Of a stretch of 6,003 nucleotides of DNA, positions 1 to 5,932 are shown piece by piece. The notes under the pieces were generated by a model. The model was not told the origin of the DNA. It ran no database searches and was given only the letters and a program-made list of their open reading frames with translations. The stretch is from Pyrinomonadaceae bacterium (GTDB lineage Bacteria > Acidobacteriota > Blastocatellia > Pyrinomonadales > Pyrinomonadaceae), in NCBI GenBank assembly GCA_013812565.1, contig JACCTF010000596.1:1-6003 (forward strand), in the 5' to 3' direction. Numbering within the stretch: position 1 is the stretch's first letter; every line of letters begins with the position of its first letter. The position numbers and the translations under genes are program-made.

Positions 1-637
1 GGCCGAAGCCGGGGCGGTCGTACTCGGCATTCAATGGATTTTGGCTGACGCGGACTTCGCGAATCGATTCCTTCGGCGGCAGTCTCCCGCCGGTAAAACC
101 ATCGACAAAGACCTGCCCGCCTTGCCCGCCCGCACCCGGTCCCGCGATAGCTTGCAACGACGACGCGAGCAACTCGGGGTCGTTCGGTAACGCATCGAGG
201 TCGCTGCCGCGCAGCACAACCGCATCGGCGTTGGCATCCGAATCGGTGGTCACGCCGGAGTTAACGCCGACCGTAACTTCCTCGGTGAAGACGCCTGTGC
301 TCAACTCAATGTCGAACGATTCACTGCGTCGAATCCCCACCTCAATTGCCGTGTTCTCGTATGCCGCGAAGCCAACCGCACTGGCGCGCAAAATGTATTT
401 GCCCGGAGCGAGTAAGTCGAATTTGTAGATGCCCGCTTCGTTAGTCCTCGCTGTTTTCTCGACGCCTTTCGCATCTACCAGAGTCACCGCCGCGCCGACG
501 ATAAGGCCACCGAGTTGATCGGCGATCCGACCACGCAGCGTGCTGACGTTCTGTTGTGCTAATGCTGTTAAGGTAGAAAGGGCGAGAAGTAGGAAAGTGA
601 GAAAGGTACGTTCGAGCGACCTGTTGTGGTTGTTCAT
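1..637 (-). CDS. TonB-dependent receptor-like outer-membrane protein, N-terminal part (runs off the left edge)
   Basis: This is the 5' part of a gene that reads leftward from the ATG at 637-635; 212 codons are visible with no stop before the edge. Residues 1-27 look like a Sec signal peptide: basic start, a hydrophobic stretch TFLTFLLLAL, and a likely cut after ALA27 before QQN. Residues about 32-113 match a carboxypeptidase-regulatory (CarboxypepD_reg/Cna-B-like) beta-sandwich, with LRGRIAD, the NEAGIYKFDLLAPGKY core and VGF. Residues about 139-212 look like a plug domain, including VFVDGF and the segment LPPKESIREVRVSQNP followed by AEYDRPGFG, which is typical of large acidobacterial receptors. 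Members of this family usually run to about 1000 residues, so most of the barrel is missing here. The likely role is TonB-linked uptake across the outer membrane; the substrate cannot be read. No strong ribosome binding site precedes the start (only an AAAAAG stretch), but the signal peptide supports it. Confidence 0.88.
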   Translation of the reverse strand, partial: MNNHNRSLERTFLTFLLLALSTLTALAQQNVSTLRGRIADQLGGLIVGAAVTLVDAKGVEKTARTNEAGIYKFDLLAPGKYILRASAVGFAAYENTAIEVGIRRSESFDIELSTGVFTEEVTVGVNSGVTTDSDANADAVVLRGSDLDALPNDPELLASSLQAIAGPGAGGQGGQVFVDGFTGGRLPPKESIREVRVSQNPLNAEYDRPGFG

Positions 638-706
638 GGCTTTTTGTCTGTATGTTTGGCGGGCGTCGTCGTTTAACTTGAATCTGACAAATTCAGCGCA
701 AAGTTT

Positions 707-829
707 TTACTGCCGCAACACTCCCTTGATGCGCCGCTCCAGCACAGGCTTCAATTCCTCGTTCAACCAGAGGCACCCCGACACTTGATCGTATGTGATG
801 TGGGACATCGCTCTGACTGTCTTTGGCAT
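707..829 (-). CDS. Possible small protein of 40 residues, unrecognised
   Basis: The reading frame MPKTVRAMSHITYDQ...GVLRQ runs from ATG 829-827 to TAA 709-707. I chose this start because GAAGGG lies 4 bases upstream, a plausible Shine-Dalgarno; the open frame itself extends further up to another ATG at 913. The product is charged and probably helical towards its end (NEELKPVLERRIKG), with no signal peptide or membrane segment. It ends 69 bases before the receptor gene and points the same way, so it could be a small upstream gene or leader peptide, or the decayed C-terminus of something larger. I recognise no family. An ORF this short can occur by chance, and an overlapping open frame exists on the same strand (953-693). 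Confidence 0.2.
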   Translation of the reverse strand: MPKTVRAMSHITYDQVSGCLWLNEELKPVLERRIKGVLRQ

Positions 830-1024
830 ATGGCCCTTCGTTAATGTGTCGGACATGAGTGAGTGGCGCGAGACGACAAAAAGTTGCATCAATACCAATG
901 GAAATTTGAACATCGGTTAGTGCATGAAAGGTTCGCTTTGTCTTTTTCAACAATCAATATAAACGTCTCGCCCCCTGCTGCTCGTGTCGCCGCTAACCCT
1001 TATCTCCGAACATGCGCGCACGTA

Positions 1025-1062
1025 GGTGCTAGAAACTCAGCATGTGCTGATTTTTTAGCACC
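1025..1062. repeat. Long near-perfect stem-loop (38 bases)
   Basis: GGTGCTAGAAA (1025-1035) pairs with TTTTTAGCACC (1052-1062) over 11 positions with one G-T wobble. After a single C/T mismatch, TCAGC (1037-1041) pairs with GCTGA (1046-1050) around an ATGT loop. The 16 pairs in total are far more than expected by chance for this length. There is no T-run after either arm, so it is not a classical intrinsic terminator on either strand. It lies 215 bases before the DUF2911 start and 388 bases before the receptor start. It could be a structured leader or small RNA, a regulator site, or one copy of a dispersed palindromic repeat. Confidence 0.6.
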
Positions 1063-1262
1063 AGCGAGCAGCGTTGTCAACAACTTAATAAATAAGTACA
1101 GCGACCCCCTTCGTTTATCGGACAGTGTTTGTGATCTATGCTAATCAGCAATCGGAATGTTAAAGTGCATGCATTCTAAATTTGGCTCTTGTATCGCTCC
1201 TGTCGCGAGAGGCATGATCGAAGGAGCTTTATCCCAAAAGAAATCTACTTTCCACAAATCTT

Positions 1263-1268
1263 GAGGAG
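1263..1268 (+). promoter_or_regulatory. Ribosome binding site of the DUF2911 gene
   Basis: GAGGAG sits 8 bases before the ATG at 1277. It is a strong Shine-Dalgarno match and fixes the start, which is also the start that gives a signal peptide. Confidence 0.8.
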
Positions 1269-1276
1269 TACACCTT

Positions 1277-1837
1277 ATGCACAGAAGATTCTTTCTCTCT
1301 TTCTCAGGCCTCCTGCTGATCTTACTAGCTCCATTCACATCGCCGCCAACATCAGCACAAACGCAGGACGCGGCGAAGCAGCCACCTTTAAGTCCCTCGG
1401 CTACGGCCGAGGCCACGATTGGTGGTAAGAAGATCAGCATCGCCTACAGCGCGCCGTCTATGCGCGGACGCAAGATCATGGGTGAACTTGTCCCCTTCGG
1501 TAAGGTATGGCGCACCGGCGCAAATGCCGCCACAACGCTTGTCACCGAAGCGGACTTAACCATCGGTGATTTGCCCGTTCCGAAAGGAACTTACACAATC
1601 TTCACGTTGCCGGGCCAGACCGAGTGGAAGCTGATCGTCAACAAGCAGACCGGGCAGCCGGTCACAAAGTATAGCGAGTTGCAGGACCTGGGCCGCGTGC
1701 CGCTGCAGGTGAAACAACTGAGCGCGCCGGTTGAGAAATTTGTGATCATGATTGAACCAGCGAACGGCAACAAGGGGGTGCTGAAGATGATGTGGGAGAG
1801 GACGGAATTGAGCGTGCCTATCAGCATCACACAGTAG
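1277..1837 (+). CDS. Secreted DUF2911-family protein
   Basis: The 186-residue product begins with a Sec signal peptide: MHRR, then the hydrophobic stretch FFLSFSGLLLILLAPF, and a probable cut after TSA27. The mature part is a single DUF2911 domain, about residues 38-182. I recognise the family by its central signature at residues 60-83: PSMRGRKIMGELVPFG followed by KVWRTGAN. It continues with LPVPKGTYTIFTLPG (99-113), a WKLIVNK strand (117-123) and the closing MMWER (171-175). Family members are usually 170-290 residues long, so this one is complete. They are periplasmic or exported proteins of Bacteroidota, Acidobacteriota and related bacteria, with no established biochemical role. The strong GAGGAG site supports the start. 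The next gene on the same strand begins 179 bases later, too far to claim an operon. Confidence 0.92.
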   Translation: MHRRFFLSFSGLLLILLAPFTSPPTSAQTQDAAKQPPLSPSATAEATIGGKKISIAYSAPSMRGRKIMGELVPFGKVWRTGANAATTLVTEADLTIGDLPVPKGTYTIFTLPGQTEWKLIVNKQTGQPVTKYSELQDLGRVPLQVKQLSAPVEKFVIMIEPANGNKGVLKMMWERTELSVPISITQ

Positions 1838-2016
1838 TCGAGCAATCCTGCAGCTCAAGCATCGCCTTCGGAATCGGCGTTAAGGGCCTGGGCCGGCGTC
1901 GATTGACTTCTGCGAACGCTGGCTCAACGCTAGGACACCTTGCGAAGTAACGTAGTGAATTATCGAAGTAAGGACTTCGTCGGCAAATTCTTTTAAGCAT
2001 CAGTTTCTATCCACCA
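1838..2016. other. 179-base spacer with a small hairpin before the amidohydrolase
   Basis: No coding frame is apparent. CGAAGTAA occurs twice (1943-1950 and 1964-1971). The second copy forms a perfect 6-bp hairpin, CGAAGT-AAGG-ACTTCG, at 1964-1979, 37 bases before the downstream ATG. I see no terminator with a T-run after the DUF2911 gene and no good promoter consensus. The hairpin could be a leader structure, but it is short enough to be chance. Confidence 0.4.
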
Positions 2017-3111
2017 ATGCGATCACCCATCCGCGCCCTATTGTTAATCGCCATCAGCTTTGTGCCGTTTGCCGTTTGCGCTCAAGAGATGACCTTTGAA
2101 GAGTACGAGCCGAAGTCAACGCTGGTTGTTCCAGAACACCGTGTGACGCGGGCGAAGTATCCATTCATCGACGTCCACAATCACCAAAGCTTGACGCCGT
2201 CCACACAAACCCTTGAGAGATTGGTGCAGGAGATGGATGCGCTCAACATGCGCGTCATGGTCAATCTGAGCGGGAACAGTGGAGAGGCCCTTGCGCGCGG
2301 AGTGCAGAATCTCAAAGACGTTCATCCAAAGCGCTTCATAGTCTTCGCTAATCTCAATTTTACGGGCATTGACGAGCCGAGCTACGGAGAGCGGGCCGCC
2401 GCGCAAATAGTGCAGGATGTAAAGAACGGTGCGCAGGGTTTGAAGATATTCAAGAACCTCGGAATGACGCTGAAGGATGGGCAGGGTCAGCGCATCCCTG
2501 TGGACGATCCTCGCTTTGATCCGATCTGGCGCAAGTGCGGCGAACTCGGCATCCCGGTCTTAATCCACACGGCTGAGCCAGCCACCTTCTTCCAAGCTCA
2601 CGACAAGTTCAACGAACGTTGGCTCGAACTCAAACAATTTCCGCAGCGCGCGCGTCCCCCGGATCAATACCCGCCGTGGGAGCAGATCATCGGCGAGCAG
2701 CATCGTGTATTTGCCAGGCACCCGAAAACCAAGTTCATCAATGCCCATCTCGGATGGTTGAGCGGCGACCTCAGGCGGCTCGGTCGATTAATGGACGAAC
2801 TGCCGAACATGTACACAGAGATCGGCGCGGTGCTTGCCGAACTAGGTCGTCAGCCGCGCTCTGCGCGCGAGTGGTTCATCCGGTATCAGGATCGCGTGAT
2901 GTTCGGCAAAGACACGTGGGCACCCGCCGAGTACCACGTGTACTTCCGCGTGCTTGAAACCGCCGATGAATACTTCGACTACTACCGCAAGCGGCACGCC
3001 TTCTGGAAGATGTACGGGCTTGATCTGCCCGACGAAGTGTTGAAGAAGCTTTACTACAAAAACGCTCTGCGGGTTATACCCGGCATCGATCCGACGAACT
3101 TTCCGCAGTAA
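2017..3111 (+). CDS. Exported amidohydrolase of the Amidohydro_2 (metal-dependent hydrolase) family
   Basis: The 364-residue protein has a Sec signal peptide (hydrophobic ALLLIAISFVPFAV, likely cut after VCA22; the C21 context is not a good lipobox). It then shows a TIM-barrel metallohydrolase pattern. The strand-1 metal motif is DVHNH (D52, H54, H56), followed by GLKIFK with K143, IHTAEP with H184, NAHLGW with H244, and FGKDTW with D299. This HxH...H...H...D layout is that of the Amidohydro_2/ACMSD-like group, hydrolases and decarboxylases that use one divalent metal. The full set is present, so the enzyme is probably active, but the substrate cannot be predicted. The signal peptide places it in the periplasm, whereas many relatives are cytoplasmic. 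No clear Shine-Dalgarno precedes the ATG; the start is chosen because it gives the signal peptide. The gene converges on the RmlD-like gene. Confidence 0.9.
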   Translation: MRSPIRALLLIAISFVPFAVCAQEMTFEEYEPKSTLVVPEHRVTRAKYPFIDVHNHQSLTPSTQTLERLVQEMDALNMRVMVNLSGNSGEALARGVQNLKDVHPKRFIVFANLNFTGIDEPSYGERAAAQIVQDVKNGAQGLKIFKNLGMTLKDGQGQRIPVDDPRFDPIWRKCGELGIPVLIHTAEPATFFQAHDKFNERWLELKQFPQRARPPDQYPPWEQIIGEQHRVFARHPKTKFINAHLGWLSGDLRRLGRLMDELPNMYTEIGAVLAELGRQPRSAREWFIRYQDRVMFGKDTWAPAEYHVYFRVLETADEYFDYYRKRHAFWKMYGLDLPDEVLKKLYYKNALRVIPGIDPTNFPQ

Positions 3112-3265
3112 CACACATACAGCGACGAACGTAAAGCGATACTTAAGCACTCATACGACAGGAAATGGGGTAGCGCGTACGCGCCTCTACCCGACTGGTA
3201 GCTCCGCCAGCAGCAACCGTGCCGGATCAAGGTGTGGGTGGAGCGTTACTTGATCAGTTAGAGGA
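3112..3265. terminator. Convergent intergenic region with nested inverted repeats; possible bidirectional terminator
   Basis: Two convergent genes end here. GGGTAG (3168-3173) pairs with CTACCC (3187-3192) and encloses CGCGTACGCG. GCGCGTACGCGC (3173-3184) is itself a perfect 12-base palindrome. CTGG/CCAG (3195-3198 and 3207-3210) forms a small following stem. A separate inverted repeat, GATCAAG (3225-3231) with CTTGATC (3249-3255), has a 17-base loop. No T-run follows any stem, so these are not textbook intrinsic terminators. Position between convergent stop codons is the main reason to suspect transcript-end structures. Confidence 0.4.
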
Positions 3266-4117
3266 TCATTTGGCGACATACTCTGCAAGCGCCGTCGGCC
3301 AATCGCGCAGTGGTACTAACCCTAGCTTTTCAGAGACTAAGCAGCGTAGCGGCGTAGAGCGCGGTCGCCTGGCGAGGCGCTGCATGTTCGCTTCATAAAC
3401 GACTTCAATTAACTTGTTGGCTTCTGTGTCGGCCACGCCGACAAGACGCGCAGACAGTCGGGCAAACTCTTCATACGAACACACCCCACTATTTACGACA
3501 TGGTACGTCGCATAGTGGCGGCGCGTTAGGAGCTCCTCGGTCCGTACCACCAGATCGTCCACATAGGTCGTGCTTGCCCAGACATCTGTAATAGCGCGCA
3601 CTTGCTTGCCTGCTAACAAATGGCGGTGCACAGTGCCGAGAAAGCTGTCCTTGCCAGCGCCGTACACCCATGACGTGCGCACAATAAAGCACTTCGATGC
3701 TGCGGCGCGCACTGCCCGCTCACCCGCTAGTTTCGTCATGCCATATACGTTGATTGGATATGGTTCATCATCAATCGTGTAAGGCACTTGTCCCTCACGC
3801 ACTCCATCAAAAACATAGTTTGTGCTGAAGTGTAGGAACTCAGCTTCGAGTTCGGCGGCAGTTTCAGCAAGAGCCTGTGGGCCTGCCACATTGACCGCTT
3901 GTGCAAGCGCTGGATTACGCTCACACTCATCCACGCTGACCACAGCGCAGTTGATGATTAACGCAGGCCGCTCATTTAATATCAAACGGCGAACTGACCC
4001 TCGCTCCGTGATGTCGAGATCAGCGTGCGTGAGTGGCAGCACTTGATGCTTTGCTGCAAGATGGTGTGCGAGATGCGTTCCAACCAGCCCGCTCGCTCCA
4101 GTGATGACGATCTTCAT
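3266..4117 (-). CDS. RmlD-like NAD(P)-dependent sugar-nucleotide reductase (dTDP-4-dehydrorhamnose reductase family)
   Basis: The 283-residue protein is an extended short-chain dehydrogenase, close to the usual RmlD length of about 290. It opens with MKIVITGASGLVG, the glycine-rich Rossmann motif (G7, G10, G13). It continues with NCAVVSVDECE (56-66), the NVAGP segment (76-80), STNYVFDG (98-105), the catalytic YGMTK (Y125, K129) and RTSWVYG (147-153). RRPRSTPL (250-257) corresponds to the family's RRPxxSxL segment near the end. RmlD reduces dTDP-4-keto-L-rhamnose to dTDP-L-rhamnose. The usual STD before YVFDG is STN here, but the catalytic Thr-Tyr-Lys set (T99, Y125, K129) is intact. No other rhamnose gene is adjacent, so the true substrate may be another nucleotide sugar; the family also includes a regulatory subunit of methionine adenosyltransferase. 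The start is supported by AGGAGA 7 bases upstream. Confidence 0.88.
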   Translation of the reverse strand: MKIVITGASGLVGTHLAHHLAAKHQVLPLTHADLDITERGSVRRLILNERPALIINCAVVSVDECERNPALAQAVNVAGPQALAETAAELEAEFLHFSTNYVFDGVREGQVPYTIDDEPYPINVYGMTKLAGERAVRAAASKCFIVRTSWVYGAGKDSFLGTVHRHLLAGKQVRAITDVWASTTYVDDLVVRTEELLTRRHYATYHVVNSGVCSYEEFARLSARLVGVADTEANKLIEVVYEANMQRLARRPRSTPLRCLVSEKLGLVPLRDWPTALAEYVAK

Positions 4118-4124
4118 CAGTGCG

Positions 4125-4130
4125 TCTCCT
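4125..4130 (-). promoter_or_regulatory. Ribosome binding site of the RmlD-like gene
   Basis: On the minus strand AGGAGA lies 7 bases before the ATG at 4117-4115. It confirms the start, which also begins directly with the beta strand of the Rossmann fold. Confidence 0.75.
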
Positions 4131-4214
4131 ACAAACGTTCAGCGCCATTCCAAAAACGTCATTAACAATTCTCGCTGCCTGTGGTGAGGTGCGCCCCCGT
4201 GATGAGACAGGTAG

Positions 4215-4421
4215 TTAAGCACTGATTTGTGGTTGAAGCGACTGCTTGAACTCAGCCGGTGGCACGTCGCCGATAGCTGAATAAAGTCGCTTATGATTGT
4301 ACACAGATTCGAGAAAGTATTTGATCGATGTTCTTGCTTCTGTCATGCTCTCGTATTCTGACAAGTAAACAATAGACGTATTTATTCACGCTTTTGAAAA
4401 CACGCTTGATGATTTTCTCAT
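4215..4421 (-). pseudogene. IS3-family transposase remnant: orfA-like start joined to orfB C-terminus, interrupted by a stop
   Basis: Reading leftward, ATG at 4421-4419 is preceded by AAGGGAG with 7 bases spacing and encodes MRKSSSVFSKA before TGA at 4388-4386. The same frame then continues for 56 codons to TAA at 4217-4215. This part includes VYLSEYESMTEARTSI and then VYNHKRLYSAIGDVPPAEF, the characteristic end of the IS3 integrase core (family pattern YNxxRxHSALGxxxPxEF). The start resembles IS3 orfA N-termini such as MRKSRFS, but this match is weaker. The DDE catalytic residues and the helix-turn-helix are absent, so the product cannot transpose DNA. A second frame (NEKIIKRVFKSVN, read near 4380-4420) might preserve part of the core instead, in which case a frameshift rather than a simple deletion joined the pieces. 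Confidence 0.7.
4358..4386 (+). promoter_or_regulatory. Possible promoter for the permease, inside the IS3 remnant
   Basis: On the plus strand CTGACA (4358-4363) is one base from the -35 consensus. After exactly 17 bases, TTTATT (4381-4386) matches the -10 consensus at 4 of 6 positions. It would start transcription about 90 bases before the permease ATG. Insertion sequences often supply outward promoters, but a match of this quality also occurs by chance in AT-rich DNA. Confidence 0.25.
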
Positions 4422-4483
4422 TTCAATTCTCCCTTGCGGCGAAAGACAGCGGTCGCACCGACAATCATAGTTTCTGAGAGATT

Positions 4484-5917
4484 ATGTCTTCACCTCAACC
4501 AGCCAACAGAATGCTGATCCGGGGCCTCGGCTTAATTGCTACGATCTCAATCGTGATCGGCAATGTCATCGGCACGGGTGTTTTTCTCAAAGCGCGCGTG
4601 ATGACTTGCAACGTTGGTACGCCGGGCAAAGTGATCGCCGTTTGGATCGTTGCCGGTTTGCTCTCGCTCGCGGGCGCGTTAACCTATGCCGAACTTGTCG
4701 TGATGTGGCCGCGTGCCGGAGGCGAATACGTGATCATGCGCGAAGCTTACGGCAAGATGATGGGTTTTCTTTACGGCTGGATGCGCTTTTTTGTCGCGAG
4801 CGCCGGTTCACTCGCCGCCTTGTCCGTCGGCTTTGCCATCTTTCTCAATGTACTGATGGGCGGAGAGCTCGACCATTCGTTTTTCAAATTTAATTTTTTG
4901 GGCTTTCATGCGGGCTTCGGCAATTTACAAATGGTGGCGCTCGCCGCTCTCACAATCGTCACACTGATTAACTGTGCCGCCGTCTCATTCGGCGGGAAAC
5001 TTGCCACCGCACTGACGGCGCTCAAAGTGGCGATCATCCTAGCGATCGCTCTGGGCGCATTCTTCTTTGCGCCGGGCGATTGGAGCCGCTTGATGCTCAC
5101 CGATGCGGGCGGCGCTTGCGAGGGAGTCGCTCCAGCGGCGCGCTTCGGTAGCGCAGGATTCGCGGCGGCGATGCTCGGCGCACTCTGGGCTTATAACGGA
5201 TGGAATGAGATGACGTACGTCGCGGGCGAGGTCAGCAACCCGCAGCGTAATATCCCGCTTTCTCTCATAGGCGGTATCGCGATTGTTTGCGCGCTTTATC
5301 TCTCTGTCAACGTCTCCTACTTTTACGTTTTGACTCCGACCGAAATCGCAAACGTTTCCGCCGCTTCGTCGGTCGCGACAATTGTCGTCAGCAAATTCTT
5401 AGGCCCAGTCGCCGTCAGCCTTGTGGCTGCGGCGCTCCTCGCTTCTACAGTTGGGGCGCTGCACATCTCAACGATGGCCTGCTCGCGCGTCCCCTATGCG
5501 ATGGCTTGCGACGGGCTTTTTATAAAAAGTCTCGCGCGACTTTCACCGCGCACGCACGTTCCTGTGAGGGCGCTCGTCACGCAGGCCGTATGGGCCGGTA
5601 TGTTAACTCTCTCGGGTTCTTACGATACGCTGACAGATTACGTAATTTTCGCCAACTGGATCTTTTTCGCGCTCGTCACAACTACCGTCTTTATTTTTCG
5701 ACGCCGGTTCCCCGACGTGAAGCGTTCGTATCGCACTTGGGGCTACCCCGTTGTGCCCGCGCTCTTTCTTTTGATTTCGTTATGGCTCATCGTTAACACG
5801 CTGGTGACGGCTCCGGGCCGGTCGCTGACGGGTCTCGGTCTGATCGCGCTTGGACTACCCTTTTATTTTTACCAATCACGAAACGAAAAAACCCGCCAAC
5901 TAAATCAGACCTTATGA
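4484..5917 (+). CDS. APC-superfamily amino acid permease (AA_permease_2 / LAT-like)
   Basis: The 477-residue inner-membrane protein shows about 12 hydrophobic segments and is full length for the family (about 430-500). Transmembrane segment 1 carries the unwound substrate-binding motif GNVIGTGVF (26-34). It is followed by ALTYAEL and PRAGGEYV (76-83), the conserved loop of the L-type/SteT-like branch. Segment 6 has WAYNGWNE (235-242) and then VAGEVSNPQRNIP (246-258), another family hallmark. Later come SRVPYAMACDG (334-344) and the SYRTWGYPVVP entry to the last helices (415-425). Relatives are amino acid exchangers or proton-coupled amino acid importers; the substrate cannot be read from sequence. 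C42 and C212 lie in predicted loop regions. The gene stands alone on its strand, directly downstream of the IS3 remnant, and its stop is 11 bases from that of a convergent gene. Confidence 0.93.
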   Translation: MSSPQPANRMLIRGLGLIATISIVIGNVIGTGVFLKARVMTCNVGTPGKVIAVWIVAGLLSLAGALTYAELVVMWPRAGGEYVIMREAYGKMMGFLYGWMRFFVASAGSLAALSVGFAIFLNVLMGGELDHSFFKFNFLGFHAGFGNLQMVALAALTIVTLINCAAVSFGGKLATALTALKVAIILAIALGAFFFAPGDWSRLMLTDAGGACEGVAPAARFGSAGFAAAMLGALWAYNGWNEMTYVAGEVSNPQRNIPLSLIGGIAIVCALYLSVNVSYFYVLTPTEIANVSAASSVATIVVSKFLGPVAVSLVAAALLASTVGALHISTMACSRVPYAMACDGLFIKSLARLSPRTHVPVRALVTQAVWAGMLTLSGSYDTLTDYVIFANWIFFALVTTTVFIFRRRFPDVKRSYRTWGYPVVPALFLLISLWLIVNTLVTAPGRSLTGLGLIALGLPFYFYQSRNEKTRQLNQTL

Positions 5918-5932
5918 GGTTGGTACACTCAT
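5914..5932. repeat. Small inverted repeat spanning two convergent stop codons
   Basis: ATGAG (5914-5918) and CTCAT (5928-5932) form a 5-bp stem with a 9-base loop. The arms contain the permease TGA and the TGA of the convergent right-edge gene. There is no T-run and the stem is weak, so a terminator role is only possible. Confidence 0.25.

Larger units (their letters stand above)
638..1276. other. 639-base intergenic gap between divergent genes
   Basis: This gap separates the leftward receptor gene from the rightward DUF2911 gene, so promoters for both should lie here. It is visibly richer in A and T than the flanking genes. Besides the weak small ORF (707-829) and the stem-loop (1025-1062), it holds a possible promoter for the DUF2911 gene: TTGTCA at 1074-1079, then 17 bases, then TACAGC at 1097-1102. 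The -10 match is poor. A second poor -10 (TATGCT, 1137-1142) lies closer to the gene. No tRNA, transposon end or convincing long coding frame is visible. Confidence 0.6.
4185..4463 (-). mobile_element. Miniature, decayed IS3-family element (internal deletion derivative)
   Basis: The 279-base segment carries the C-terminus of an IS3-type transposase on the minus strand and an orfA-like start near its other end. Candidate termini have the IS3-style TG...CA ends. The left end is TGAGGTGCGCCC (from 4185); the right end, read inward on the minus strand, is TGTCGGTGCGACC (from 4463). The GGTGCGNCC cores at 4188-4196 and 4451-4459 match at 8 of 9 positions, but a one-base offset is needed to align the very tips. 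I find no matching direct repeats in the flanks, so the insertion is probably old or the ends are slightly misplaced. A full IS3 element is about 1.2-1.5 kb, so roughly 1 kb is missing. It lies 20 bases before the permease start codon. Confidence 0.5.
4118..4483. other. 366-base gap between divergent genes
   Basis: The gap is largely filled by the IS3-family remnant at 4185-4463. The 67 bases next to the RmlD-like gene (4118-4184) contain its ribosome binding site but no promoter I would call. The last 20 bases before the permease contain GAGAG (4476-4480) only 3 bases before the ATG, a weak and unusually close Shine-Dalgarno. Confidence 0.6.

Noticed and set aside
679..695. TGAAT/ATTCA inverted repeat upstream of the receptor gene as an operator
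   Set aside because: Only 5 bp per arm with a 7-base spacer, matching no operator I know; expected by chance in AT-rich DNA.
693..953. 86-codon minus-strand ORF overlapping the small 707-829 frame
   Set aside because: No start signal and no family resemblance; the other frame has the better ribosome site. Neither is secure.
1000..1085. Integron attC-like site around the stem-loop
   Set aside because: The hairpin prompted the idea, but I could not find the paired RYYYAAC and GTTRRRY core sites in the right positions, and there is no integrase or cassette array.
863..1144. 93-codon plus-strand ORF in the intergenic gap
   Set aside because: It has no ribosome site, no recognisable motif and an odd composition, and it reads straight through the strong stem-loop. 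It looks like a chance frame.
2619..2957. 112-codon plus-strand ORF inside the amidohydrolase
   Set aside because: It overlaps the amidohydrolase frame that carries the metal-binding histidines, and its own composition is typical of an alternate-frame translation.
5287..5796. 169-codon plus-strand ORF inside the permease gene
   Set aside because: It is an out-of-frame shadow: arginine- and cysteine-rich, and fully inside a clear APC permease reading frame.
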